IMG/VR virus record: IMGVR_UViG_3300046780_000143
Location: 1-43,045 of that record
From: a virus
DNA: 43,045 nucleotides
Reading direction: 5' to 3' (one strand)
Part shown: positions 13,230 through 21,546 of the stretch, one piece after another
Position numbering within the stretch: position 1 is the first letter of the stretch
Layout: each line of letters opens with the position of its first letter
Notes under the pieces: model-generated
Seen by the model: the letters and a program-made list of their open reading frames with translations, nothing else
What the model was told of the DNA's origin: nothing
Database searches by the model: none
Program-made: the position numbers and the translations under genes

Positions 13230-14807
13230 CTACAGCGCCCAGACCGAAGGCCCCCCAGCCTGCCGCCGTCGCCGCCAGTCGCGGTCTGACTCAGTGATCG
13301 ACCCGCGCGCCGCGACCGGCGAGGCAAAGGTCAAGGCGATGGCGTCGCCGGAGTCGGGCGAGCGGAGCCCACGTTTGCGAATGTCTTCCTTCGATTCAAG
13401 GACAAGGTACTGGCGCATGTCGAAGCGGTAGCCGGGGGCGCAAAGGTCCGCGTGAACGCTGTTGTCGTCGGGCAGATCGGCCCCGCCCTCATCCTCTAGC
13501 CAGTCTCGCAGCCGCGACCACATTTCCGCGCGCCGGTTCTTAGAACCAGGCACAAGCTCGCCGCGTTCGTTGGTCTTCTGAAGGTCTTGCGGCGCCCCGC
13601 CGAAGTTCACTTCGACCACCAGCGTTGAGTAGGGCTCGCCGAAGTCGCGCAGGATATCGACCACGCCCGAGCCCTGGCCGCCCACGTCTATGAACACCCG
13701 CACCGGCTGGTCTTGGTCGATGATCGACTTGACCCAGTTCGCCCCGGCTACGTTGTCGATCCGGTGCTTGCGGCCGATCTTGTGAACCTTCCGGCCGGTG
13801 CGCCACGCGATGCAGAACGAGTCGTCGCCGAAGCGCGCCGGGTCCACGCCGATGACCAGCGAGCCGATGGCCTCGCATTGCCGCTTGCGGGCGTCCTGAA
13901 CCAGCCGCGACGGGATGAAGGACTCGTGGCCGGTGGCCTGAAACGCTTCTTGGGCCGAACTCGGGTACTCTTGCTTGAACCTCGCGGGGTCCTTCAGTTC
14001 GGCGATCTTCGCGCGCCGCCACGCCAGCTTCGGCAGGCTCAGGTCGTAGAGCTTGGCCTCATGTTCTTCCTCGGCCGTGGGCTCGAAACTTCGGGGCGGC
14101 GCGCGCTCATATTCGTCCGACCAGAACCAGGGAACAAAGATCGGGATGTAGTCGCCGTCTGAAGCCTCGGCTTGAGTCCATCTTTCGTGGAACTCCCCTC
14201 CGATCCCGTTGGCTGTGGACTCTAAGATAACCTCCGTATCCGGCAGATCGGGGACGGCCTGAACGACGCCCGCGAAGTGGTCGGCCGCACCCGGCCAGAA
14301 CCCGACTTCGGAGCCGTGGAAGCATTGCAGGGTCTTCGACCGGCCGACCGCCTTGGCGCCCGCCGTGCCGACCCCATAGCCGCTGTCCAGGCTGGGGAAG
14401 TTCATTTCTTTGGCGTTGGCCGCCCCGGTCTTCAACCGGCCTTCCTGGGGGCTGTTGCGCCAGAAACGTTCGACCATGGAAAACAGCGTGTCGGTGGCGG
14501 GCTGTTCGTGGGTCAGGATGAACACCGACGTTCCCTGAAAGAACTGGGTCCGGTGGTAGAACCGGCCGCCGACGTAGGTTGAGACGCCCTGCTGCCGGGC
14601 CTTCAGGATCAGCGCACGGACCTTGCCGGTGTCGGCCTTCTGCCGCTCAAGCCGGTCATGAATGAACTGCTGGGCGCTGTTGAACTTGAACGGTTCGATC
14701 AGGCCCGCCTTGGTCTTCACCTTCAGACAGCCTGAGGCGAAATGCGGGTAGCTGACCTTCCACGTCTGAAGCTGTTCGCGCTGCTCTGGCGACAGGGGCC
14801 GCTGCAT
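13230..14807 (-). CDS. terL: Terminase large subunit (packaging ATPase and nuclease)
   Basis: 525 aa. The N-terminal ATPase has a Walker-A-like loop at residues 69-77 (KARQQGVST) and a downstream LESTANG coupling motif. The C-terminal RNase-H-type nuclease shows VIGVDPARFGDDS, VRVFIDVGGQGSGVVDI and DSGDAIAL, giving three acidic metal ligands. It cuts concatemers and pumps DNA through the portal. With a P22-type portal and a circularly assembling genome, headful packaging is the likely mode. The ATG at 14807 overlaps the small-subunit stop (TGATG); a GTG one codon earlier is also possible. It is the last gene of the minus-strand replication/packaging block. Confidence 0.94.
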   Translation of the reverse strand: MQRPLSPEQREQLQTWKVSYPHFASGCLKVKTKAGLIEPFKFNSAQQFIHDRLERQKADTGKVRALILKARQQGVSTYVGGRFYHRTQFFQGTSVFILTHEQPATDTLFSMVERFWRNSPQEGRLKTGAANAKEMNFPSLDSGYGVGTAGAKAVGRSKTLQCFHGSEVGFWPGAADHFAGVVQAVPDLPDTEVILESTANGIGGEFHERWTQAEASDGDYIPIFVPWFWSDEYERAPPRSFEPTAEEEHEAKLYDLSLPKLAWRRAKIAELKDPARFKQEYPSSAQEAFQATGHESFIPSRLVQDARKRQCEAIGSLVIGVDPARFGDDSFCIAWRTGRKVHKIGRKHRIDNVAGANWVKSIIDQDQPVRVFIDVGGQGSGVVDILRDFGEPYSTLVVEVNFGGAPQDLQKTNERGELVPGSKNRRAEMWSRLRDWLEDEGGADLPDDNSVHADLCAPGYRFDMRQYLVLESKEDIRKRGLRSPDSGDAIALTFASPVAARGSITESDRDWRRRRQAGGPSVWAL

Positions 14808-15298
14808 CACTTCAACTGGTGAATCGCCTCATCGAGCGGGATGAAGCCAACGCGAATGTTCTGCTCTACGCGGTCGCCGAACCGCTGCGGATCGAAGCGT
14901 GCGGCCGTCTTCAGGCGTGTCTCAATCCGCAGCCGGTCGCGGGTGACGGCGGTGTTATTCCCGAAGCTCTTGCCGTCGCTTTCGATCAGGTCGCGGCTGT
15001 CATCGTCGGCGATTTCGACACACTGATGCATGAACCGGCTGGCCCGCATCGCCTCGGCCTGAGCGAAGGCCTCATCGAACGCCCGGTGACGGTAGCGCCA
15101 TTCATAAAGGGTCTTCACCGTAGGCCAGCGGTCGGCGTGCTGGCGGCAGAGGCTTTCAATGCTGAGGTCCGACGCGCCGATGGTTTCGCAGACCTCGGCC
15201 GCCAGCGATTGCGTGTAGGTCGGGCCGACACCAGGGCGCCGCTGCTTCACCCTGGCCGGGTCAAGTACGACCAGGGAGTCATCCTCGCCGTCCTTCAC
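14807..15298 (-). CDS. terS: Terminase small subunit
   Basis: 163 aa. An N-terminal HTH-like region (YTQSLAAEVCETIGASDLSI, then WPTVKTLYEWRYRHRAFDEA) is followed by helices and a basic end (TRLKTAARFDPQRFGDRVEQ). This is the usual build of small terminase subunits that recognise the pac site and recruit TerL. It starts at a GTG (15298) 3 nt after the stop of the previous gene and is directly upstream of terL. A pac site is often inside this gene, but none was identified. Confidence 0.9.
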   Translation of the reverse strand: MKDGEDDSLVVLDPARVKQRRPGVGPTYTQSLAAEVCETIGASDLSIESLCRQHADRWPTVKTLYEWRYRHRAFDEAFAQAEAMRASRFMHQCVEIADDDSRDLIESDGKSFGNNTAVTRDRLRIETRLKTAARFDPQRFGDRVEQNIRVGFIPLDEAIHQLK

Positions 15299-15301
15299 GG
15301 A

Positions 15302-15493
15302 TCACCGATAGGGGTTGTTCGGTGGCGGGGCTGAGTTGTCCTTCGGGCTCACGCTCGAAAAGTTGGCCTTCTGGCTGCCAAGGCTCTTGGTCTTCGGCGA
15401 TCCGTTCAGGGTGTCTGACCGCTTCGGTGACGTGCTGCCGCCGAACGCCTTGGTGGTGATCGGGTCACGCTGGGTCTTGCTGGGGTTGTCCAT
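15302..15493 (-). CDS. Small disordered protein of unknown function before terS
   Basis: 63 aa, rich in Ser, Pro, Lys and Asn (TLNGSPKTKSLGSQKANFSS), so probably unstructured. I chose the ATG at 15493 because GGAGG lies 7 nt upstream; the longer frame from 15553 lacks a site and overlaps the gene before. It overlaps the 3' end of the 96-aa gene. It is not recognised. Confidence 0.6.
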   Translation of the reverse strand: MDNPSKTQRDPITTKAFGGSTSPKRSDTLNGSPKTKSLGSQKANFSSVSPKDNSAPPPNNPYR

Positions 15494-15755
15494 AGCTGGC
15501 CTCCGGGACAAGCGATGGCACCGGACCCGAAGCCTGTTGCGCTCGGAGCGCAAGGGCCTCTGGCGCCTTCAGCCGGTGGCCGACATGCCAGCCGTCGCAG
15601 TGGGCGCAGCGATAGGCGACCAGGGACTCGCGGCAGCGCTGCGACATGCGCCGCGCGTGCTTCAGGGCTTGGGCGTGCTGATAGGCTTCGAACCGCGTCT
15701 TGCCGAAGCAGGCCGCCGCTTGTTCGCCGTAGCTCTGAAGCTCAAGCCGCCGCAT
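15465..15755 (-). CDS. Small Cys/His protein (possible zinc finger)
   Basis: 96 aa. A helical N-terminus (FEAYQHAQALKHARRMSQRC) is followed by YRCAHCDGWHVGH, giving a C-x2-C-x3-H-x3-H zinc-finger-like set. Similar short proteins that place a CxxCxxxH motif after an Arg/Ala helix are common in prophages. The function is unknown. It overlaps the GcrA-like gene upstream by 14 nt. Confidence 0.65.
   Translation of the reverse strand: MRRLELQSYGEQAAACFGKTRFEAYQHAQALKHARRMSQRCRESLVAYRCAHCDGWHVGHRLKAPEALALRAQQASGPVPSLVPEASYGQPQQDPA
15528..15554 (-). promoter_or_regulatory. 27-nt structural-strand motif, copy 4 (partial)
   Basis: Minus strand CTTGCGCTCCGAGCGCAACA then GGCTTCG. It is identical to copy 1 over the last 14 nt and has the same CTTG-to-GGCTTCG spacing, but the middle differs and it lies in coding sequence of the 96-aa gene. 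It is 35 nt before the ATG of the gene that precedes terS. Confidence 0.3.
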
Positions 15756-16152
15756 GAGCCGCCCCTGTCAGGTCCAGGTGGAATCCGCAGTAAGGGCGCG
15801 GCGAGCCCGGCCGCACCGGGCCGCAGCAGGCCCGCATTCCGTCGCGGTCTTCGGCGACGATGAAGGCGCATTCCCACCGGCCGCGATCCGCGAAGGGCTT
15901 GGGGTCCGACTGTGGCCCCGGCCGGTCTACGACCTGGGGCGCGGCCTTCACCGGCTGGCGGTAGGCCGACTTGAACTGCCCGGCCAGAACCAACGTCGCC
16001 GTGTCGCGTGGCGGCAGGCCAAGATCGACCCGCCGACTGCGTACCGCTGAGGCGGTGATCGGCGACCCGATCCGGGCCGCGATTTCAAAGCTCGACAGGC
16101 CAGCTTCGCGACCCGCAACCAGCATTGCGTCCATGTCGGTTGTCCAGATCAT
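15742..16152 (-). CDS. GcrA-family cell-cycle regulator
   Basis: 136 aa. The N-terminus matches the GcrA DNA-binding domain: WTTDMDAMLVAGREAGLSSF, then EIAARIGSPITASAVRSRRV and LGLPPR. The C-terminus has WECAFIV, then CCGPVRPGSPRPYCGFHLDL, which parallels the CRWP...CG...YC..H end of GcrA. GcrA is an alphaproteobacterial regulator that acts with sigma-70 on methylated promoters. A phage copy could redirect host S-phase transcription or help late phage promoters. It overlaps both neighbours by 4-14 nt in the replication operon. Confidence 0.82.
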   Translation of the reverse strand: MIWTTDMDAMLVAGREAGLSSFEIAARIGSPITASAVRSRRVDLGLPPRDTATLVLAGQFKSAYRQPVKAAPQVVDRPGPQSDPKPFADRGRWECAFIVAEDRDGMRACCGPVRPGSPRPYCGFHLDLTGAAHAAA

Positions 16153-16730
16153 GCGACTGCCTCAAGGCCAAAGGGGATGGGGTCATCGAAGGGGATTTCG
16201 TCGCCGCTGCTGATGAAGCGCGGCAGCTTCGAAGTCAGGCGTCGGCCGGGGACCTCGGCGGCGGGCTGAAGCAGCGCGGCCGGTATGGCGTCGATCAGGT
16301 TGGCGACCTCGGCCAGCGTGAAGACCTTCAGGTAGCGGCCGTCCACGATCACCTTCGACTGCTCGGCGTTGGTCTGAACGAACGCCGCAACCGACCCGTC
16401 GCCCAGGCGCGCTTCCCAGACCCAGGGCGCGACCTCGCGATGGCCCGCCTCGGCCGCCGCGACCTCTAGGGCTGCCCAGCCCCGGATCATGGCCTGCGTC
16501 TTCTGCTCGACCAGGGCCAGCGCGTCGGCGCTCACCACCGGGGCTTCCCAGGCCGCCTGTAGGGCTTGGCGCCATGTCGCCTGTTGGCGCCGGAACCGGG
16601 CCAGCAGGATCGGACCAGCCAGCAGTTCCAGCCGTCCGCAGCCCCAGCGCCGTTCGGCTTCGCCACGCGCGTTGTCGGCCGCGTCGAAGAACCCTTTAAG
16701 GGTTGCGCTGTCTTCCGGCGACGGCATCAA
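16149..16730 (-). CDS. Phage protein of unknown function in the replication operon
   Basis: 193 aa. The N-terminal two thirds are helical with W/R-rich segments (RWGCGRLELLAGPILLARFR). A beta part follows (VAAFVQTNAEQSKVIVDGRY), then a helix (LAEVANLIDAIPAALLQP). Similar uncharacterised proteins sit beside primases in alphaproteobacterial prophages, from memory. It is coupled to both neighbours by 4-nt overlaps. No catalytic motif is seen. Confidence 0.65.
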   Translation of the reverse strand: MMPSPEDSATLKGFFDAADNARGEAERRWGCGRLELLAGPILLARFRRQQATWRQALQAAWEAPVVSADALALVEQKTQAMIRGWAALEVAAAEAGHREVAPWVWEARLGDGSVAAFVQTNAEQSKVIVDGRYLKVFTLAEVANLIDAIPAALLQPAAEVPGRRLTSKLPRFISSGDEIPFDDPIPFGLEAVA

Positions 16731-17041
16731 AAATCATCCTCAGGATCAGGGCCGTTCCAGCGCGCTTCAGCGGCCGTGCGGGCGATTTCGGTTCGGCGCT
16801 CAGGGGCCTTAGCGGCGATGCGGGCAAGGCCGCCTGCGGCTTGCGGCGACAGGGTGTCGCTGACTTTTGAGTCAACCGGCCGGGCCTCGTGCTGGGCGCA
16901 CCACCAGTCGGGATGCACCACCGGGAACGGGGTCCACATATCGTTCCGCACATCGCGAAATTGCGATGGCGGCATGAAGTGGCAATGGCCCATCGTGTCT
17001 TCAAATTCGTAGAACCGGCAGGCGTCACAGCGGAGCTTCAT
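16727..17041 (-). CDS. Small Cys-rich phage protein
   Basis: 104 aa from the ATG at 17041, inside the 3' end of the primase-helicase gene (17-nt overlap). Residues 1-52 carry CDACRFYEF, GHCHFMPPSQF, then VVHPDWWCAQHE. This C-x2-C...C-x-H...W-x-C spacing belongs to a widespread small phage family of unknown role and probably binds metal. The C-terminal half is helical and variable (GGLARIAAKAPERRTEIART). Confidence 0.7.
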   Translation of the reverse strand: MKLRCDACRFYEFEDTMGHCHFMPPSQFRDVRNDMWTPFPVVHPDWWCAQHEARPVDSKVSDTLSPQAAGGLARIAAKAPERRTEIARTAAEARWNGPDPEDDF

Positions 17042-19436
17042 GTTCGGCCCCCTTGGTCTTGAACCGGCTGGTGATCCTGGCCTTGCGCTCAAGCTCTGCG
17101 GCGCGCTTGTCGGCGAACTTCTCGCGGACCCCGGCCGCCATGTTCCAGGCCCGCTGGCCGTCTTCGATCAGCCAGCCGCCGCTGACGAACCCGGCCAGCT
17201 TGGCGCGCATTTCCCACTGAGTTTCGACCCGCCCCAGGGCGCGCACGTTCGATTGCAAGTCGCTGATCGTGTAGCGCTCGCGGTCGTCGGTCAGGATGAA
17301 GCTGGCGACCGCCTCGGCGTTGTTGTCGAGGTCGCCCAGCACGTCCTGATAGAAGGCCCGGCCGTGGGGGATGAAGAAGTCCGTCAGCAGCCGCCGTGCG
17401 CGTTCAACTGTCGCCTTCCCGACGTGCAGCGAATAGGCGTCGTCCCTGTTTTCAAGGACATGGAGCAATGTGCTGAGACTGCCATGGTAGCCGGGCAGCT
17501 TGCCGACCCAGGAACAGAAGGCCTGCGATATCCCCTCAGACAGGTCTTCCAACTCGTTGATTTCGCGATTGAACTCGTCGGCCGTTACCAGGGCGTCGTC
17601 GGTCATGTAGAAGGTCTGCGGCGGCCGGGCGATCAGGCCTCGGATCAGGTCGGCGTAGCGCAGCACAACCACGTCGTTATCGAGGTCGCCGGGCGCTGAG
17701 CCGCGTTCGATCAGCACCGGCAGGAAGCGCTGCGTCAGGCCGTCCGACATGAGGTCTTCAAGCTCGCGGAACCGGCCGGGCTGTGTCCCGCCCAGGAAGG
17801 CGACGCAGAGGTTTTCGATCATCTTCGACTTGCCGACCCGATCAACGGCCATCGGCCCGCCGTTGTGCGCCATCAGCCAGAAGGCGCGGTCGCCGCCCGA
17901 CCCACTGTTGCTGTAGCGGTCCAGGCTGCCGACGAAGCTCGACAGTTCGTCGTGAACCACCAGCAGCCCGCGCGCCTGCCGGGTGAGGATTTCGCTGACC
18001 GCTTCGACCGTCGTGTCATTGACGATGAAGCGGGTTGGCGGTGGCGGCTTGGCGCCCCGGTCGCCCTTCTCAAGCTCATTCCAGGCTGCCGTATCCTGGG
18101 CCTGTTTCGCCCAGAACTCATATTCGATCCGGCGCAGCGGCTTCAGCGCCGCCGTCATGATCGGGGTCTTCTTGGTGGCGCTTTCGCCGACCAGCACGGC
18201 CCAGAGCCGAGGCGGCTGATACCACTCCCCGGTGCGCCGCATCTTCAGGACGAACCGCTGGTCTAGCGTGCCGCTGATCGTGGTCAGCGCCGCGACGGCG
18301 ATCCCGGCCGGATCGGCGCCCAGGGTCTTCGCCTGATGCTCGACGTAGGCCGCGAGGATCGGCGGCAGGAGGTCCAGCGGGAACGGCGGCACCGACACCT
18401 TGGCGAACGGATCGAACCAGATCGGCACGCCCTCAGCCGGGGCGACCGGGAAAGGGTCTGGCTTGGCCTCCCCCGCCGCTTCCAACAGCTTGCCGTCCCA
18501 CTGGCCCAGGGCGCGGTCCCAGCGCTCTATGAAGGCCGCCCGGCCGCGCCCCTCGCGCTCAAGGCCTTGTTCGTTGCTGAGCGTCGGATCGGCAATCCGG
18601 GTCTTCACTTCGAACAGGTAGCGCTGCCAGACCCGTTCGCGCTCGGCCGCCACGCGGGCCGGGTCGGGCTTGCCGGGGAACTCGCGCCGCAGATCGCAGG
18701 CGACGCCCCAGATCAGGTCGCGCATCCGTTCTTCGCGGCCATCGACCCGCAGGCCGAAGACGTTCAGTTCTTCGCCGCTGGGCGTGCGTTCGACGTGTTG
18801 ACCGGCGTTCGCAGCGAACTCGGCGCGCAGCTTGTCGATGGCCTCGATCAGCCACGGCGGCGCCAGCAGGACCGGCACGGCCCAGGGCTCAGAGCCGGGT
18901 TCCCAGGTGTAGTCACGGCCGCTCTGGTGGCGGCTGGGGGGCAGCATGGCGAACCCGCCCTGCCCGCGAATATCAATGCCGCCCGGCGTCCTGATCGTCG
19001 GCGCGACCCAGCCCGCAGGCGCCCTGAAGAAGAACTGGTGACCGCCGCCGCCTGTCCGCTGGTGCGGCGTCTCGGGCATCATGTTTGAGTTGTGAACGGC
19101 GATCAGCCCGAAGAACCATTCGATCCCATCGGGCCTGCCGTCCAGGCGGCTATCCAGATCAAGGCAGAAGACCTGATCGCTGGCCGCCCCGGTGATCGTC
19201 CCCATGTTCGCCCGCGCCCGGTGCTGGCCGTCAGGCCCATACCAGCGGTCGAAGGTGGCGTCGGGAACCTGCCGGTCTTCGAACTCACGCCAACGGTGGA
19301 CAGGGCGCTTCCAATCTTCTTCCTCAGTCGGCAGGTAGGCAGGGACCGGGTTCCAGCCCAGGCCACGGTACATCGCCGCCCAGTCGGGCGGTCGCGCGAA
19401 ATCGGGGTCAAAGTCGAACGCCTTGAACGGCACCAC
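17025..19436 (-). CDS. Primase-polymerase / DUF3987 helicase fusion (replication protein)
   Basis: 803 aa. The N-terminal prim-pol (AEP-type) domain has the metal-binding DLDS at residues 93-96, GGGGHQFFF at 129-137, and IDIRGQGGF plus PPS at 154-168. After a linker, a DUF3987-type helicase/ATPase part has VGESATKKTP near residue 420 as a degenerate Walker A and LLVVHDELSSFVGS as the probable Walker B. It primes and unwinds phage DNA. It starts at a GTG (19436; a second GTG follows at once). A hairpin separates it from the SSB-like gene upstream. It is the main replication gene of the genome. Confidence 0.88.
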   Translation of the reverse strand: MVPFKAFDFDPDFARPPDWAAMYRGLGWNPVPAYLPTEEEDWKRPVHRWREFEDRQVPDATFDRWYGPDGQHRARANMGTITGAASDQVFCLDLDSRLDGRPDGIEWFFGLIAVHNSNMMPETPHQRTGGGGHQFFFRAPAGWVAPTIRTPGGIDIRGQGGFAMLPPSRHQSGRDYTWEPGSEPWAVPVLLAPPWLIEAIDKLRAEFAANAGQHVERTPSGEELNVFGLRVDGREERMRDLIWGVACDLRREFPGKPDPARVAAERERVWQRYLFEVKTRIADPTLSNEQGLEREGRGRAAFIERWDRALGQWDGKLLEAAGEAKPDPFPVAPAEGVPIWFDPFAKVSVPPFPLDLLPPILAAYVEHQAKTLGADPAGIAVAALTTISGTLDQRFVLKMRRTGEWYQPPRLWAVLVGESATKKTPIMTAALKPLRRIEYEFWAKQAQDTAAWNELEKGDRGAKPPPPTRFIVNDTTVEAVSEILTRQARGLLVVHDELSSFVGSLDRYSNSGSGGDRAFWLMAHNGGPMAVDRVGKSKMIENLCVAFLGGTQPGRFRELEDLMSDGLTQRFLPVLIERGSAPGDLDNDVVVLRYADLIRGLIARPPQTFYMTDDALVTADEFNREINELEDLSEGISQAFCSWVGKLPGYHGSLSTLLHVLENRDDAYSLHVGKATVERARRLLTDFFIPHGRAFYQDVLGDLDNNAEAVASFILTDDRERYTISDLQSNVRALGRVETQWEMRAKLAGFVSGGWLIEDGQRAWNMAAGVREKFADKRAAELERKARITSRFKTKGAEHEAPL

Positions 19437-19454
19437 TGGAACGCCCCAGACACA

Positions 19455-19482
19455 GCAGCCCGACGCCTATTCGCCGGGCTGC
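19455..19482 (-). other. Intercistronic hairpin before the primase-helicase gene
   Basis: An 8-bp perfect stem (GCAGCCCG at 19455-19462 with CGGGCTGC at 19475-19482) and a 12-nt loop. There is no T-run. It may be an RNA-processing or attenuation site that sets the ratio of SSB-like protein to primase. Confidence 0.45.
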
Positions 19483-19487
19483 ATTGG

Positions 19488-20213
19488 TCAGAAGTCGTCC
19501 TCAACCGAAGCCAGTTCGCGCGCGGGCTGCTGAGGCGGCGGCGGTGGCGCGAGCGCCAGCGGAGCCTGCGGCGACGGGGGCGGTGGCGAGGCGGCTGGGG
19601 CAGGCTGTTGGGCCTGCTGAGCCGCCGCGCCGCCGACCAGCGCCGCGATAGCCTCGGGCATAAGCTCAGGCGGCCGGGGGACCCACTTCACGATCTGCCA
19701 GATCGGCTGATAGTTGGTGGAACTCACGGGTTGGCCGTTCGCCTTGCCCTGCGTCGTGATGGCGGTGGTCCCCGCCAGACGAACGACCGGCAGCAGCCCA
19801 GGGTTCGCCACCCGGCCTGCCTTGAAGTCGTCGTCTAGCTTGTCCATGCCGTTCTTCGACACTTGCGCGTTGGACGCCATTTCACGCACGTCTCCCCCCG
19901 ACTGGCGGCCCAGCAGGAGCATCAGGCGGAAGCCGCCCCGGTGCTTGCTGTCGGGCCTGTCGGGTAGCGGTTGGCCTGCCGGGACAGTGCGGATGCTCGG
20001 CGCAGCGCCGGTCGGGAAATGCAGCCAGCCGGTTTCGATATTGTCGAGGTCAAAGATGGCCTGAAATACCTGCGTAATTTCGACTGGCTTGCTTTCCCAT
20101 CCGTCAGCCTGTTCCGAGCGGTCCACCCTGAAGATGCGACCAGCGCGAGAGTCGTATTTGATAATCGGCACCCTATGACTGTTGTCGGATGAGGCCGGTA
20201 AATTAAGAGCCAT
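19488..20213 (-). CDS. Probable single-stranded DNA-binding protein
   Basis: 241 aa. The N-terminal 170 residues are beta-rich with aromatic positions (IKYDSRAGRIFRVDR, TGWLHFPTGAAPSIRTVPAG, GFRLMLLLGRQSGGDVREMA). A Pro/Ala/Gln linker (residues 195-232) and an acidic, aromatic tip, VEDDF, follow. Folded domain, flexible linker and acidic Phe-ended tip is the plan of SSB proteins. The tip normally recruits replication partners. Its place directly before the primase-helicase fits. The assignment rests on architecture and context, not on a recognised OB signature. Confidence 0.65.
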   Translation of the reverse strand: MALNLPASSDNSHRVPIIKYDSRAGRIFRVDRSEQADGWESKPVEITQVFQAIFDLDNIETGWLHFPTGAAPSIRTVPAGQPLPDRPDSKHRGGFRLMLLLGRQSGGDVREMASNAQVSKNGMDKLDDDFKAGRVANPGLLPVVRLAGTTAITTQGKANGQPVSSTNYQPIWQIVKWVPRPPELMPEAIAALVGGAAAQQAQQPAPAASPPPPSPQAPLALAPPPPPQQPARELASVEDDF

Positions 20214-20274
20214 GACTTACGTCCTTCACATCACACATTCGCAGCATAAGGCCGCTGCTACACCACCGCTTGAC

Positions 20275-20541
20275 CTAAAAGTCGAAGCGATCCCTCAAAA
20301 TGAGGCCAATGTCTTCTTCCCTCAGCGCCTCGCGCTTCTGGTCGATTAGGTCTTGTGCTTCCAGATACCAGCCAAACGGCATATCCAGCGGCCGGGCTTC
20401 GAACTCGGCTTCGATTTCGTCTAGCTGGGCGGGCAGCAGGGCGCCGTTGATCCGGTCAGTCAGATCGGCCCAGAGGTTCGGATTGTCCTTCTTCACCCGG
20501 TAGGCGGACGGCGCTCCCAAGGTGTCGGCGATAATGCCCAT
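20275..20541 (-). CDS. Small acidic protein of unknown function in the replication operon
   Basis: 88 aa, helical and acidic (LLPAQLDEIEAEFEARPLDM; DLIDQKREALREEDIGLILR). The ATG at 20541 overlaps the previous stop (TGATG). It is separated from the SSB-like gene by 61 nt with no clear element. It is not recognised. Confidence 0.6.
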   Translation of the reverse strand: MGIIADTLGAPSAYRVKKDNPNLWADLTDRINGALLPAQLDEIEAEFEARPLDMPFGWYLEAQDLIDQKREALREEDIGLILRDRFDF

Positions 20542-20744
20542 CACGCGGCCTCATGCGCTTTGGCGGCGACCAGAACGCGCGCAAAGATAGTGCCCACCTT
20601 CAGCAGGCGATTGCGGCTGCTCCAAACCAGCACGTCACGGTACGGCCCGCGCCCATAGCGCCTGTAGATGACCGTATGCGTCGGCTTCTCGACGACCCGG
20701 TAGACGCCTTCATCGACCGTGATCCAGCGGGTGGCCCTAAACAT
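20541..20744 (-). CDS. Small basic protein of unknown function in the replication operon
   Basis: 67 aa with a beta-rich first half (WITVDEGVYRVVEKPTHTVI) and a basic middle (YRRYGRGPYRDVLVWSSRNR). It overlaps the upstream gene by 8 nt and the downstream gene by 1 nt. It could bind nucleic acid, given the charge, but no family is recognised. Confidence 0.55.
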   Translation of the reverse strand: MFRATRWITVDEGVYRVVEKPTHTVIYRRYGRGPYRDVLVWSSRNRLLKVGTIFARVLVAAKAHEAA

Positions 20745-21030
20745 GGGCGACCTCCTGACAGCGGGCGACGGCGACGGCCCAAATATCCTTCAGGAAGTGG
20801 TTGTCGGCGCGGTGGCGGTCGCCCTCCTGAATCCAGGCTGGCGGCTTGTCGCCGTCGATCACGGTGTTGATCGCCCGGTCGATCATTTCCAGCTTGCGGC
20901 GGATCGGCAGCGCCGGGGACCTGGGGTCGGCGTCGATGGCCGGAAGCGCCGCCTCATGGAACGGGCGCACGTCGTAGCGCTTGCACGGCGGCGGCAGCAG
21001 CTTGAGCGTGACCGGATCGCGCGGGCGCAT
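20737..21030 (-). CDS. Small protein of unknown function downstream of the RuvC-like gene
   Basis: 97 aa. The middle is helical (LPIRRKLEMIDRAINTVIDG) with a Trp-containing loop (PPAWIQEGDRHRADNHFLKD). It overlaps the RuvC-like gene by 1 nt. It is not recognised. Confidence 0.6.
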   Translation of the reverse strand: MRPRDPVTLKLLPPPCKRYDVRPFHEAALPAIDADPRSPALPIRRKLEMIDRAINTVIDGDKPPAWIQEGDRHRADNHFLKDIWAVAVARCQEVAHV

Positions 21031-21518
21031 CAGGCGGCCTCGGCGACGATAGGGTGTTGCTGGCCGTAGAGGGCGATCAGCGCCGCCTCAGCCCGGCCGT
21101 CGTCCTTCTTCCGCGCCCATTGGTGGGCGTCCTTCGGGAGCAACTGAGAGGCGAGGGACCGGCTGCAATCCTTGTCGCCGCTGAGCTTCATGAAGCGCTT
21201 CCAGGCGGCAGGCGTCACCGTCGCGTAAGGAATGAAATTCGACGCCAACAGCATTCGCAGCAGGCCGTAGTTGACGCCCAGCTTGAAACCTTGCGGACCA
21301 CCATCGGTCGGCCGCGCCCATTGCTGCTCAAGGAAGGCGAAATCTATTTCGCGGGCTCTGGCGTCGATGATCCGCGATAGGGCGTGTTCATCGAGCGCGG
21401 TTTTCTTCCCAAGTAAAAACGTCGGCATGTCCAAGACCTCGACGCCGACGTTTCGGGTCAGAAAAGCGAGCGCGCCGTGTAGCCCGGGATCAATCCCAAG
21501 GATGATGCGTCCTGACAC
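21030..21518 (-). CDS. RuvC-like Holliday junction resolvase
   Basis: 162 aa from the GTG at 21518. The RNase-H-fold motifs are ILGIDPGLHGALAFL at the N-terminus, FLEQQ in the centre and DDGRAEAALIALYG near the end, giving the D-E-D(D) catalytic set. It would resolve branched intermediates before packaging. I chose the GTG because family members begin a few residues before the first catalytic Asp. An ATG at 21590 in the same frame gives 186 aa but would overlap the regulator gene by 44 nt and adds an unlikely N-terminus. Confidence 0.82.
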   Translation of the reverse strand: MSGRIILGIDPGLHGALAFLTRNVGVEVLDMPTFLLGKKTALDEHALSRIIDARAREIDFAFLEQQWARPTDGGPQGFKLGVNYGLLRMLLASNFIPYATVTPAAWKRFMKLSGDKDCSRSLASQLLPKDAHQWARKKDDGRAEAALIALYGQQHPIVAEAA

Positions 21519-21546
21519 GACATTAAACTTCGTTTTTTGACATAGC

